Source of the DNA: JAHBXE01 sp044222195
GTDB lineage: Bacteria > Planctomycetota > Phycisphaerae > Phycisphaerales > UBA1924
NCBI GenBank assembly: GCA_044222195.1
Contig: JBGANS010000002.1
Span: forward strand, 124,001-188,000
Reading direction: 5' to 3'
Length of the DNA: 64,000 nt
The notes beneath the pieces are model-generated. The model was not told where the DNA came from. It saw nothing but the letters and a program-made list of their open reading frames with translations, and did not search any database. Positions within the stretch are counted from its first letter, which is position 1. Each line of letters begins with the position of its first letter. The translations under genes and the position numbers were made by a program. Shown here piece after piece: positions 51,246 to 58,869 of the stretch.

Positions 51246-52717
51246 TCATTCCCCACATCTCTTCCTTGATGTTTGTCCGAGCTGGGCGCCGATCACGAGC
51301 AGTTCGAGTTGCTGCCATCCTCGCCAGAGGGTGAGCCAGCCGGGATCGCCATCGGTCTTGCGGGGGTGAGCCAGCCGGGATCGCCATCGGTCTTGCGGCC
51401 CATGAAGCCGCCGATCGCGGCCACGCCACGCCAGAATGCGCGGCATGTGTACTTCTCCGGCGGCTCGTTGCGGTAGAGCCCCAGCACAATCGCATAGACC
51501 TCTGGAACAATCTCGGCCGCGGGCCGATCGGGGGTCTGTCGAGCCGCCATCTTGAGTTGCAGCAGCCGGACCGCGGTAATGCCCAGCATCGCCACCAGCG
51601 GCTTGAGACGGTCGGCGGTCTCGAGCTGGCGGTCTTCCACCGCGCACCCGCTCTTGAGGCACTTGTGGTATTCCTCGATGAGCCACCGGGTGCGGTACCA
51701 GTCGATCACGCGGCGTGCATCAGCCTGGTCATGCACCGGCTCGCTGGTCACGAGCGTCCACTCGATGGCTTTCACGCCCTCGGGCGGCTCGGGCTCCCAT
51801 ACCCGCACGACCCAGACCGGCACGGGAGGGATCCCTTTGGTCCGCCGCCGATCGCGGATGCGCGGCGGCGGCACCCGCACGGGCCGAACGCTGATCTGCA
51901 ACCGAACGCGGCGTGCCGGGCTCTTGGGCCTGGCGCGGAGTTCCAGCGTCGTCGATCCACACGCCGGCGTGCTCCGGATCAGTTCCGTCAGCGGCGCCTC
52001 GGCCTGTCCTTGGTGACTGTCGTACACCTGACGCGACCGGCCCTCGGTATGCACCCGCACCACAAAGCCTGCGTTGCTCTGCACGCACGCTTCGTACAAC
52101 TCGAAGATGTCCGCCTCGCGGTCGCACACGTGCAGCGCCCGGCACTCCCCCAGATCGCCGATCTCGTGGGCGGTCCTGGACCACCGCTGCGACTCGCGTG
52201 GCCGCTGGTGCCGTTGATGCTCTGTCTCGCCCTCGGGCGCCGATTGGCGTGCCCAGAGCTCCTGATACCCCAGCCCCAGGACCATGGGCTCGGCCTCGTC
52301 GGTGACGACCAGCGCGTTGTGAAGCAAGAGCCCCTGCGAGATCTCGCGGGTGCCGATGGGCCCCAGCCCCTCGATCTCCTCACGGTCGCTGAAGCTGATC
52401 GCCGTGGTGTCCTGGATCACCAGCACGCGCCGATGCTCCGCCGCCGCGGCCCGCGTGAGTTTCCAGTGGGGCGCGGCCAGCGCCTCGAACGTCACGGCGG
52501 CCGTATCGAAGAAGCGGTACGCGGCCTTGGAGTCCTTGGCGGTCTGGGCTTGCATCGGGATGCTCGCGGCGGTGCGGAGCGTCATGCCCCGCGCGATCGT
52601 AACCGCCCGCCTCTTCCGCCGAGCATCACCGAGTTCACACGCCCCGAAGTTCCGATCCGCCCAGTCCAATACCGACCCGTCCACGCGTCCTTGCATGGCG
52701 AAACTCCAGCCCACCAT
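51246..52717 (-). pseudogene. IS4-family Tn5-like transposase, C-terminus frameshifted
   Basis: The open reading (51293-52717, 474 residues) has the Tn5-type DNA-binding start DWADRNFGACELGDARRKRR, first catalytic Asp in VLVIQDTTAISF, second in CDREADIFELYE, and the YREK-type signature IDWYRTRWLIEEYHKCLKSG with the catalytic Glu. The expected C-terminus GGFMGRKTDGDPGWLT should continue LWRGWQQLELL, as in Tn5 (GGFNDSKRTG...LWEGWEAL). Instead a 35-bp tandem duplication shifts the frame into PARPMAIPAGSPSGEDGSNS and an early stop. The original frame is still open to about 51246 past the duplication. Loss of the tail, which is used for dimerisation in Tn5, probably inactivates it. Confidence 0.85.
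51331..51400. repeat. 35-bp tandem duplication inside the IS4 transposase
   Basis: Two copies starting GTGAGCCAGCCGGGATCGCC at 51331 and 51366, the first 33 bases identical. The unit is not a multiple of three and breaks the reading frame. Confidence 0.9.
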
Positions 52718-52925
52718 GTGCAGTCACCCTTGACCGCAAGTACCGGGCCAGCAGATAGGAACTTGGTCGAGATGTGGGGAATGACAAGTGTCCGCCCAGT
52801 CCAATACCGACCCGTCCACGCGTCCTTGCATGGCGAAACTCCAGCCCACCATGTGCAGTCACCCTTGACCGCAAGTACCGGGCCAGCAGATAGGAACTTG
52901 GTCGAGATGTGGGGAATGACAAGTG
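52656..52925. repeat. 135-bp tandem duplication of the IS4 right end
   Basis: Units 52656-52790 and 52791-52925 are identical by eye, starting TCCGCCCAGTCCAATACCGA and ending in the terminal repeat. Each unit carries the start codon of the transposase (at 52717 and 52852) and one right terminus, so the element has two nested possible right ends. Confidence 0.9.
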
Positions 52926-53181
52926 GCTCTGCAGAGGCATGTGCTTCGAACCCCGATCAATCTGACCGCTGCCCTTGGGACGACCCCTGGGGTTGCCCGA
53001 CTGACCATTCTTCCAGCGACACGCCGCGGGCGGCCTGGCGTTCCCACGCCCCTTTCATCCCTTCGCTCTTTCCCACGTCACCAAGCCTTCCGTGACGAAT
53101 TCGTCTCAAGAGTGACACAGCGCTGTCACCCGCGCACCAACTCCCCCTTGCTTTCTCCCCGTTGCGCAGTACCGTCGCCAC
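52926..53181. promoter_or_regulatory. gap with two palindromes before the HTH-like gene
   Basis: No gene is seen. GACGAATTCGTC at 53094-53105 is a perfect 12-bp palindrome, and GTGACA-N6-TGTCAC at 53112-53129 is a second, 6 bases later. Both lie within 90 bases of the start at 53182 and look like regulator sites, perhaps for the product of that gene. Confidence 0.4.
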
Positions 53182-53835
53182 ATGCTCTCCGAAAGCCTCC
53201 TCATCGACTTCCTCACCACCGATCTGCCCCTCACCCAGCTCGCGGAGCGTCACAACCTCACCATCGAACAGCTCATCGCCTGGGCCGACTCTCCCGAAAC
53301 CGTCCGCATCTTCAACGACCTCCAGCGCATCGCTGCACGCCGCTCCGCCCTCATCGCCGCGGAGTCCTCCGCCAAGGCTCTCACCAACCTCGCGCAGCTT
53401 TCGCTCTCTCTCGCCAAGCGCTCCGAACTCGCCAACGCCAATCCGGCCGGCCCCAAGCCCCCTTCCATCACCGCCCTCGAGTCATCCCGCAAAGCCTGCG
53501 CGGCACTGCTCCGCCTCTTTCCCGCCAGGCCGCCCATCGCCTCCCTGACCGACGCCGGTCCCCCGCAGCGCCGCTCACCATCAACAGCGCCTTCCATCGC
53601 GCACGACTCGCCGAACGGCAAACCAGCGGCGCCAAGCCTGCAACAGCCCGTTTCGTCGGTCCCAAACGCCCCGCGGGGTCGCCTGTCGGCACCCGTAAGC
53701 GACGCCCGAACTTCCGCGGCTTCATCACCTGTTCACCCGTTCACCTCTTCACCTGCTCCAAGCCCGGACGCCTCCGCCGCACACCCCGCGATCTCGCGTC
53801 TCCTCGCCGCGGCCGGTGGCATCTCGACCGGATAG
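53182..53835 (+). CDS. HTH-like protein with a low-complexity tail
   Basis: 217 residues. The first about 95 residues are helical and start with LPLTQLAERHNLTIEQLIAW, which reads as a helix-turn-helix ('L-x-x-L-A-x-x-x-N-L-T-x-x-x-L'). The second half is Pro/Ser/Ala-rich and probably disordered; its end carries an 8-base tandem repeat. Two palindromes precede the gene. A DNA-binding role is an inference from the HTH-like pattern. Same strand as mreB, 72 bases upstream of it. Confidence 0.5.
   Translation: MLSESLLIDFLTTDLPLTQLAERHNLTIEQLIAWADSPETVRIFNDLQRIAARRSALIAAESSAKALTNLAQLSLSLAKRSELANANPAGPKPPSITALESSRKACAALLRLFPARPPIASLTDAGPPQRRSPSTAPSIAHDSPNGKPAAPSLQQPVSSVPNAPRGRLSAPVSDARTSAASSPVHPFTSSPAPSPDASAAHPAISRLLAAAGGISTG
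53730..53753 (+). repeat. 8-base tandem repeat (NNTTCACC x3)
   Basis: TGTTCACC, CGTTCACC and TCTTCACC in tandem inside the 3' part of the HTH-like gene, coding for part of SPVHPFTSSP. A shorter variant (TTCATCACC) precedes them. Confidence 0.7.
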
Positions 53836-53907
53836 CCGATACCCTGTCGTCTCCACCCCAACCGGACCCGGCCCTCAAGGGGACGCCCGGACCAAGAGAC
53901 GACCGCG

Positions 53908-54960
53908 TTGCTCGAAAAGTTCCTCGGATTCTTCAGCATCGACATGGGCATCGACCTCGGCACGTGCAACACGCTCGTCGCCGTTCGAGGCCAGGGCATC
54001 GTTTTGAACGAGCCCAGCGTCGTCGCCGTCCGCAAGGGAACCAACCAGGTCCTCATGACGCGCAACGGCCCCGCCGTCGGCTGGGTCGCCAAGGAAATGC
54101 TCGGCAAGACGCCCGGCGCCATCAGCGCCATCCGTCCATTGAAGGACGGCGTGATCTCCGACTTCGAGATCACCGAGGCGATGCTCAGCTACTTCATCAA
54201 GAAGGTCACCGCCAAGGCCAAGTTCATCGGCCCCCGAGTCGTCATCGCCATCCCCGGCGGTATCACCGAGGTCGAGAAGCGAGCCGTGGTCGATTCCGCC
54301 AGCCGCGCCGGCGCACGCCTTACCTATCTATTGGAAGAGCCCGTCGCCGCCGCCATCGGCGCCGGCCTGCCCTTCGCCGAGGCCACCGCCTCCATGATCG
54401 TGGATATCGGCGGCGGCACCACCGAAGTCGCCATTATGTCCCTCGCCGACATCGCCACCTGCGAATCGGTCCGCGTCGCCGGCGACGACATGGATGAGGC
54501 GATCATCGCCCACATGAAGCGCACCTACAACCTCATGGTGGGTGAGCAGACCGCCGAACGCATCAAGATCGAGATCGGCTCCGCCTCCCCGCTGGCCGAA
54601 GAGATGACGATGGAGGTCCGCGGCCGCGATCTCATATCCGGCCTCCCTCGCAAGACCACCGTCACCAGCGAAGAAATCCGCGAAGCCCTCATGGAACCCG
54701 TCACGGCGATCTCCGAGGCCGTCATGCGGACCCTCGAACGCGCCGAGCCCGAGCTCGCCGCCGACCTCGTCGAGAACGGCATCATGATGGCCGGCGGCGG
54801 CGCCCTCCTCCGCGGCCTCCCCGAGATCCTCAACAAGGCCACCGGCCTCAACGTCAAGCTCGCCGAAGACCCGCTCACCTGCGTCGCCCGCGGCACGGCG
54901 ATCTACCTCGAAAACCTCGAGGAGTGGAAGTTCACCCTCGAGAGCGACCGCAATATGTAA
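53908..54960 (+). CDS. mreB: Rod shape-determining protein MreB
   Basis: Bacterial actin homologue that guides cell-wall synthesis along the membrane. 350 residues, typical length. The TTG start gives the normal family opening MLEKFLGFFSIDMGIDLGTC; phosphate-binding loop 1 is in DLGTCNTLVAVRGQG, with VLNEPSVVAV, then AIPGGITEVEKRAVVDSA, EEPVAAAIGAGLP, and VDIGGGTTEVAIM for the second loop. MreB is found in some planctomycetes only. First gene of mreB-mreC-mreD. Confidence 0.97.
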   Translation: MLEKFLGFFSIDMGIDLGTCNTLVAVRGQGIVLNEPSVVAVRKGTNQVLMTRNGPAVGWVAKEMLGKTPGAISAIRPLKDGVISDFEITEAMLSYFIKKVTAKAKFIGPRVVIAIPGGITEVEKRAVVDSASRAGARLTYLLEEPVAAAIGAGLPFAEATASMIVDIGGGTTEVAIMSLADIATCESVRVAGDDMDEAIIAHMKRTYNLMVGEQTAERIKIEIGSASPLAEEMTMEVRGRDLISGLPRKTTVTSEEIREALMEPVTAISEAVMRTLERAEPELAADLVENGIMMAGGGALLRGLPEILNKATGLNVKLAEDPLTCVARGTAIYLENLEEWKFTLESDRNM

Positions 54961-54969
54961 GGTCTGTTC

Positions 54970-55851
54970 ATGGCCCGACCCCCTCACCCAGAGTCGAGCC
55001 CAAGAGGTCCCCTGATCGCGGCGATCCTGGCCGCGCTCATTCTCTCATTCCTGCCCCAGCGCGCCCTCTCCTGGCTCAACGGTCCAAGCCGACTCGTCCG
55101 GTACCTTCTCTATCCAGTCAGCGACCCCGTACGCGCCATCGCCGCCCGGCTCCGCCCCGCCGCGCCCAGGCTCGACGATGCCCAGACCGCCCATCTCAAG
55201 GATGAGATCGAGAAGTTCAAGGAGCTGTATTACAAGGCCCTCGCCATCATCGACGACAAGCAGCGCCTGATCGAATCGCTCCAGCAAGGCGCCGCCATCG
55301 CCGAAGGCCCGATCCGCCCGCTCAACGCGTCCGTCATCGCGATCAGCAGCTCCGGCGTCGGCGGAGTGATCCAGGTCCGCGCCGGGAGCAAGATCGGCGT
55401 CGAGCGAAGCACCATCGCATCGACCAGCGGCGTCCAGCTCGTCGGTCGAGTGTCGGAGGTCGGCCCTCGTACGTGCAGCGTAACCCTGATGACCGACAAG
55501 GCCTCCGGCCCGATCGACGGCGTGATCCTCGGCGAGGAAGGCGCCCGGCTCGCGCAGATCCGCAACCTCAGCCCGCAACGCGGCCAGCGCCTGCTCGCCG
55601 GTCAGGTGCTCTACACCTCTCCACCCTCGCCGGACCCCAAGGTCGGCGATGTGGTCCGCGTCGATGACAAGAGCTGGCCCCGGGCCGCGCAGCGGCTGGT
55701 CATTGGGCAAGTCGTCGATGTTCAGAAGGGTGTCGCGGGGCGGATCCTGGTGACGGTGAAGCCGACCGTCGAGCTCGAGCGACTTGGCGAGGTAATGCTG
55801 CTGATGTCGCCCTCGAGCGAGCAGCGTGATGGAGGGGGTGGAGCGCCGTGA
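54970..55851 (+). CDS. mreC: Cell-shape protein MreC
   Basis: 293 residues. N-terminal membrane helix (LIAAILAALILSFLPQRALS), a coiled-coil stretch (AHLKDEIEKFKELYYKALAI) and the periplasmic two-barrel domain (about 115-285, with VIAISSSGVGGVIQVRAGSK, LVGRVSEVGPRTCSVTLMTD and VVDVQKGVAGRILVTVKPTV). It bridges MreB to the wall synthesis machinery in the periplasm. Ribosome site AAGGT six bases before the ATG. Overlaps mreD by four bases (GTGA). Confidence 0.9.
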   Translation: MARPPHPESSPRGPLIAAILAALILSFLPQRALSWLNGPSRLVRYLLYPVSDPVRAIAARLRPAAPRLDDAQTAHLKDEIEKFKELYYKALAIIDDKQRLIESLQQGAAIAEGPIRPLNASVIAISSSGVGGVIQVRAGSKIGVERSTIASTSGVQLVGRVSEVGPRTCSVTLMTDKASGPIDGVILGEEGARLAQIRNLSPQRGQRLLAGQVLYTSPPSPDPKVGDVVRVDDKSWPRAAQRLVIGQVVDVQKGVAGRILVTVKPTVELERLGEVMLLMSPSSEQRDGGGGAP

Positions 55852-56420
55852 ATCCGCTCCCCGTCATTCTCCTTGGCTGGCTGGCCGTGGGGCTTGAGAC
55901 GAGCCTCAAAGGCTCGCTCTCGATCCGTGTCGGATCGGTCGAGGGCGCGCCGAGCTTTGTGATCCCGGTGGCCGCCATGGTGGCGATCTGTGCCCCGCCC
56001 GCGGCGGCGTTGTGGACGGCGCTCCTGCTCGGGCTGGTGTGCGATCTGACAGCGCAAATCCCGACGACGACGGTGGGCGTGATCTACCACCTGGGGCCCG
56101 GAGCGACCGGGATGGCGCTGGGCGCCCAGTTCGTGATCCTGGTCAGGGGGCTGGTCATCCGGCGCAATCCCGTGACCCTGGTCGTCATGTCGATCGCGAT
56201 GGGGATCATCGCGGCGATCTGCTCGGTGGCGATCATCCAGGTCCGGCAGACGATCTGGCACGACCCGATCGAGTGGAGCGCGACGCGCGAACTGATGCAG
56301 CGGCTCTTCAGCGCCATCGTGACCGGCGGATCGGCGCTGGTGATGTCGATCGTGCTGCTGCCCCTCTCGCCGCTGCTTGGATTGCCGCTGAGCCAGGCCC
56401 ATCTCCGGACGCGCCGATAG
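55848..56420 (+). CDS. mreD: MreD-like membrane protein
   Basis: 190 residues, about five hydrophobic segments, GTG start overlapping the mreC stop. It matches MreD by position, size and topology; sequence conservation in this family is low (the run VAAMVAICAPPAAALWTALL and GLVCDLTAQIPTTTVGVIYH look like the family). MreD is the third member of the elongasome set. Confidence 0.8.
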   Translation: MNPLPVILLGWLAVGLETSLKGSLSIRVGSVEGAPSFVIPVAAMVAICAPPAAALWTALLLGLVCDLTAQIPTTTVGVIYHLGPGATGMALGAQFVILVRGLVIRRNPVTLVVMSIAMGIIAAICSVAIIQVRQTIWHDPIEWSATRELMQRLFSAIVTGGSALVMSIVLLPLSPLLGLPLSQAHLRTRR

Positions 56421-56432
56421 GAGTTGAACCAC

Positions 56433-57641
56433 ATGCCCGCACGATCGGTGTATCTCTTCGATGACGGCCTCGCGCCGCTGGCCCCGCTGACGGACCTTCG
56501 CGCGGCGTTCGATGTGCGCACCGGCGTGCTGACGACGTTTGAACGCGTGGTCCGCACGGGTGAGTTTGAGCCGATTGGTTTGTTCGTACCCGATGCACTG
56601 GCAGACCTGGCGCGCGAGCGGCACGCGATGCCGGTCAACATCGTGCCGGATCGCGGGACGCCGATTCTGGCGATTAACGGGCGGTGGAGCCTGCCGCGGG
56701 CCGCGGCCGTTGCGGGGCTGAAGGATGCGGATACGGCGCTGATCGACGAGGCGAGCGGAACGATCCTGGCGGCGGTGCTGCGGGCGGATCGGATCCCGGA
56801 ACTGATGAAGGGCGATACGTCCGCGTTCAAACTGGTGAAGGCGGGGGCGCTGGGGCGGGGCGGGTTGTTGATGCGGCCGTGGAGTGTGCGGAGCGGGCGG
56901 GATGCGGCGGTCGCGTTTGACCTGTCGCTGCTGGTGGCGGGCTCGGCGGGGCGGGTGATTTCGCCGGTGGCATCGATTCCGTCTTCGGCGAAAGTGCACT
57001 CGAGTGCGGTGCTGGACATCGAGAATGGACACATCTACGTCGCAGAGAACGCGGTGATAAGGCCTGGTGCGGTGGTGATCGGGCCGTGTGCGATCGGGGC
57101 GGGGTCAACCGTGCTGGACCGGGCGGTGATTCGGCCGAACACGGTAATCGGACCGCAATGCAAAGTGGCGGGTGAGGTGTCGGGTGTGATCTTCCAGGGG
57201 TTTGCGAACAAAGCTCACGACGGATTCCTTGGAGACTCGTGGATCGGCGAATGGGTGAATCTGGGAGCGGGGACGACCAACAGCAACCTGCTCAATACGT
57301 ATGGAGAGGTGATCACGGTTGGAACGCCGGGCGGTTCGTACGAGCGGACGGGTGAGCAGTTCCTCGGGGCGATTATCGGGGACCATGTGAAGACGGCGAT
57401 CTGCACGCGGATCATGACGGGGGCGGTGGTTCACACGGGGGCAATGCTGGCGCAGACCGCGGCGGTCACGGGCTGCGTCGCGCCGTTTGCGTGGCGGACA
57501 GACGAGGGGGAGAAGAAGTACAGGCTGAGCAAGTTTGTGGAGGTGGTGAAGGCGGCGATGGGAAGGCGGGGAGCCGTGCCGAGCGAGGCCTACATAAGCA
57601 GGACGCGGGAGATAATGGAGGCATCGCCGATCGCTGGGTAG
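56433..57641 (+). CDS. Alternative GlmU (putative sugar nucleotidyltransferase, left-handed beta helix)
   Basis: 402 residues, ATG at 56433 with AGGAG nine bases upstream. It starts VYLFDDGLAPLAPLTDLRAA, the opening of the 'alternative bacterial GlmU' family (UDP-GlcNAc diphosphorylase / glucosamine-1-phosphate acetyltransferase-like), which lacks the standard LAAGxGTRM nucleotide motif. The C-terminal half (about 215-385) is a left-handed beta helix of hexapeptide repeats (AENAVIRPGAVVIGPCAIGA, GSTVLDRAVIRPNTVIGPQC, and TNSNLLNTYGEV). It probably makes UDP-GlcNAc for peptidoglycan and LPS, which suits its place next to mreBCD. Enzymatic activity unproven for many members. Confidence 0.8.
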   Translation: MPARSVYLFDDGLAPLAPLTDLRAAFDVRTGVLTTFERVVRTGEFEPIGLFVPDALADLARERHAMPVNIVPDRGTPILAINGRWSLPRAAAVAGLKDADTALIDEASGTILAAVLRADRIPELMKGDTSAFKLVKAGALGRGGLLMRPWSVRSGRDAAVAFDLSLLVAGSAGRVISPVASIPSSAKVHSSAVLDIENGHIYVAENAVIRPGAVVIGPCAIGAGSTVLDRAVIRPNTVIGPQCKVAGEVSGVIFQGFANKAHDGFLGDSWIGEWVNLGAGTTNSNLLNTYGEVITVGTPGGSYERTGEQFLGAIIGDHVKTAICTRIMTGAVVHTGAMLAQTAAVTGCVAPFAWRTDEGEKKYRLSKFVEVVKAAMGRRGAVPSEAYISRTREIMEASPIAG

Positions 57642-57643
57642 GG

Positions 57644-57671
57644 TATACTTTGTCAGCATGAAATTACATGC
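57644..57671 (+). promoter_or_regulatory. promoter with operator for the toxin-antitoxin pair
   Basis: TATACT (57644-57649) is a good -10 box; GCATG-N6-CATGC (57656-57671) follows at the expected transcript start. The antitoxin begins at 57686 with AGGA eight bases upstream. A palindrome of this kind downstream of the -10 box is typical of autorepressed antitoxin promoters. Confidence 0.5.
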
Positions 57672-57685
57672 TCTAGGAACGACCC

Positions 57686-57991
57686 ATGTTTGACCCAAAC
57701 GATGTGCATTCGCTGTCAGACTTCCAACGGAACGCGAAGGCTCACGTCAGGCGATTGCGCCGTACCGGACGGGCGGAGTTGCTGACGGTGAACGGAAAGT
57801 CCGCCGTGATCGTTCAGGATGCGGAGGCCTATGCCAAGATGATCACCGAACTGGAAAGACAGTGCACGATCGAAGCGGTTCAGGTCGGGATCGAGCAGAT
57901 GGAGGCCGGCAAACTCATCCCGTTGCATCAGGTGGAGCGGGAGTTGCGAGCCAAGTACGGTATGAAGTCCAGGACTCGGAAGTCCGCCTAG
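57686..57991 (+). CDS. Phd/YefM-like antitoxin
   Basis: 101 residues. The N-terminal 60 residues match the Phd/YefM DNA-binding fold: VHSLSDFQRNAKAHVRRLRR then LLTVNGKSAVIVQDAEAYAK. The C-terminal 40 residues (EQMEAGKLIPLHQVERELRA) should wrap the toxin. Antitoxins of this family bind their own operator through the N-terminal domain. It precedes a ParE-like toxin by 9 bases. Confidence 0.85.
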   Translation: MFDPNDVHSLSDFQRNAKAHVRRLRRTGRAELLTVNGKSAVIVQDAEAYAKMITELERQCTIEAVQVGIEQMEAGKLIPLHQVERELRAKYGMKSRTRKSA

Positions 57992-58000
57992 GCGAACCGG

Positions 58001-58300
58001 ATGTTCTCGATTGAACTCACGCTGGCGGCCCGCGAAGACCTCGATCGCACCCTGAGCTTCGTGCGGTTGACATCGCCGCAGAATGCCGACCATCTTGGCG
58101 ATGCGGTATTCGCGGCCTTGCATTCGCTTTCCGTGTTTCCGGAGAGGTGCCCTTTGGCGGTTGAGACGAAGGAGTGGGGATACCCGGTGCGTTCACTCCT
58201 GGTCAATCGCTTTCGCGTGCTCTACACGATTCGGGACCTTCGAGTCGTGGTGCTGAGAATCGTTCACGGCGCGATGAACTCGCCGGTGGACCTGCCGTAG
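58001..58300 (+). CDS. ParE/RelE-superfamily toxin
   Basis: 99 residues. Marks: FSIELTLAAREDLDRTLSFV, LGDAVFAALHSLSVFPERCP and VRSLLVNRFRVLYTIRDLRV then VVLRIVHG, which follow the ParE/RelE beta-sheet pattern. ParE toxins inhibit DNA gyrase; RelE ones cut mRNA. The C-terminal His (IVHGAMN) resembles ParE. Whether it is active, and which subtype, cannot be settled from sequence. Confidence 0.85.
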   Translation: MFSIELTLAAREDLDRTLSFVRLTSPQNADHLGDAVFAALHSLSVFPERCPLAVETKEWGYPVRSLLVNRFRVLYTIRDLRVVVLRIVHGAMNSPVDLP

Positions 58301-58326
58301 CGAACTGCCATATGGGAGTGTGAGTC

Positions 58327-58815
58327 ATGATCGTATTGATCCGGTGCCTCCTGCTTATGGCTCTCGCATCGTTCGTTTGGGGAAGCGTTGGTTGCAAGGG
58401 GTGTATCGGTCTCGATTCCGACGACTTCGCGCGAATGATCAAGTCCGGCGACATCGCGGCGGGTAAGCAGATGCCGCAACCGCAGGACCGGATGGCGCAC
58501 TATCACTGGGGATGGGAAGAGGCTGATAGCCATGTCGGCACTGAGGGTGACCGGTTCGACACTTATATCGCAAAGGATCGCAAGCGTGTGATCACGATCT
58601 ATGCGCACAACGGCGTGGCCTTCGCGGCGTGCACTGTCGCCGAGCAGCGCTACGACATTCAGGCCCCGCCGCCAACGATCATCTGGCACTTCTTTGACGC
58701 AGATCTCATGGAGCGACATGTCTCAGTATGTCAGGAAAATCTGCGCAAGGCAGAGGCTGCGCGCCGGGAGTACCTTCGGTACCACGGACGTGAAACAGAG
58801 CAATTGTGGCCATGA
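58327..58815 (+). CDS. Small predicted lipoprotein
   Basis: 162 residues. N-terminal hydrophobic helix MIVLIRCLLLMALASFVWGS leading to VGCKGCIG, with a candidate lipobox Cys at 23. The mature part has IAGKQMPQPQDRMAHYHWGW-like and TFDTYIAKDRKRVIT-like stretches (GDRFDTYIAKDRKRVITIYA) and ends with a charged helix. No recognised domain. It follows the toxin-antitoxin pair and precedes polA on the same strand. Confidence 0.55.
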   Translation: MIVLIRCLLLMALASFVWGSVGCKGCIGLDSDDFARMIKSGDIAAGKQMPQPQDRMAHYHWGWEEADSHVGTEGDRFDTYIAKDRKRVITIYAHNGVAFAACTVAEQRYDIQAPPPTIIWHFFDADLMERHVSVCQENLRKAEAARREYLRYHGRETEQLWP

Positions 58816-58869
58816 GGCGGCGAGGTGGTACGGCCGGAGCGATGTCCGGATTCCCTAGAATCGTGACAC

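Larger units (their letters stand above)
51240..52925 (-). mobile_element. IS4-family (Tn5/IS50-like) insertion sequence with a duplicated end
   Basis: A perfect 22-bp terminal inverted repeat bounds it: CACTTGTCATTCCCCACATC then TC at 51240-51261 and its reverse complement at 52769-52790. The right end is then repeated: a 135-bp tandem copy places a second right terminus at 52904-52925. The core unit is 1,551 bp. The transposase reads leftward and is damaged near its end. The element begins 12 bases from the IS110 boundary. Confidence 0.85.
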
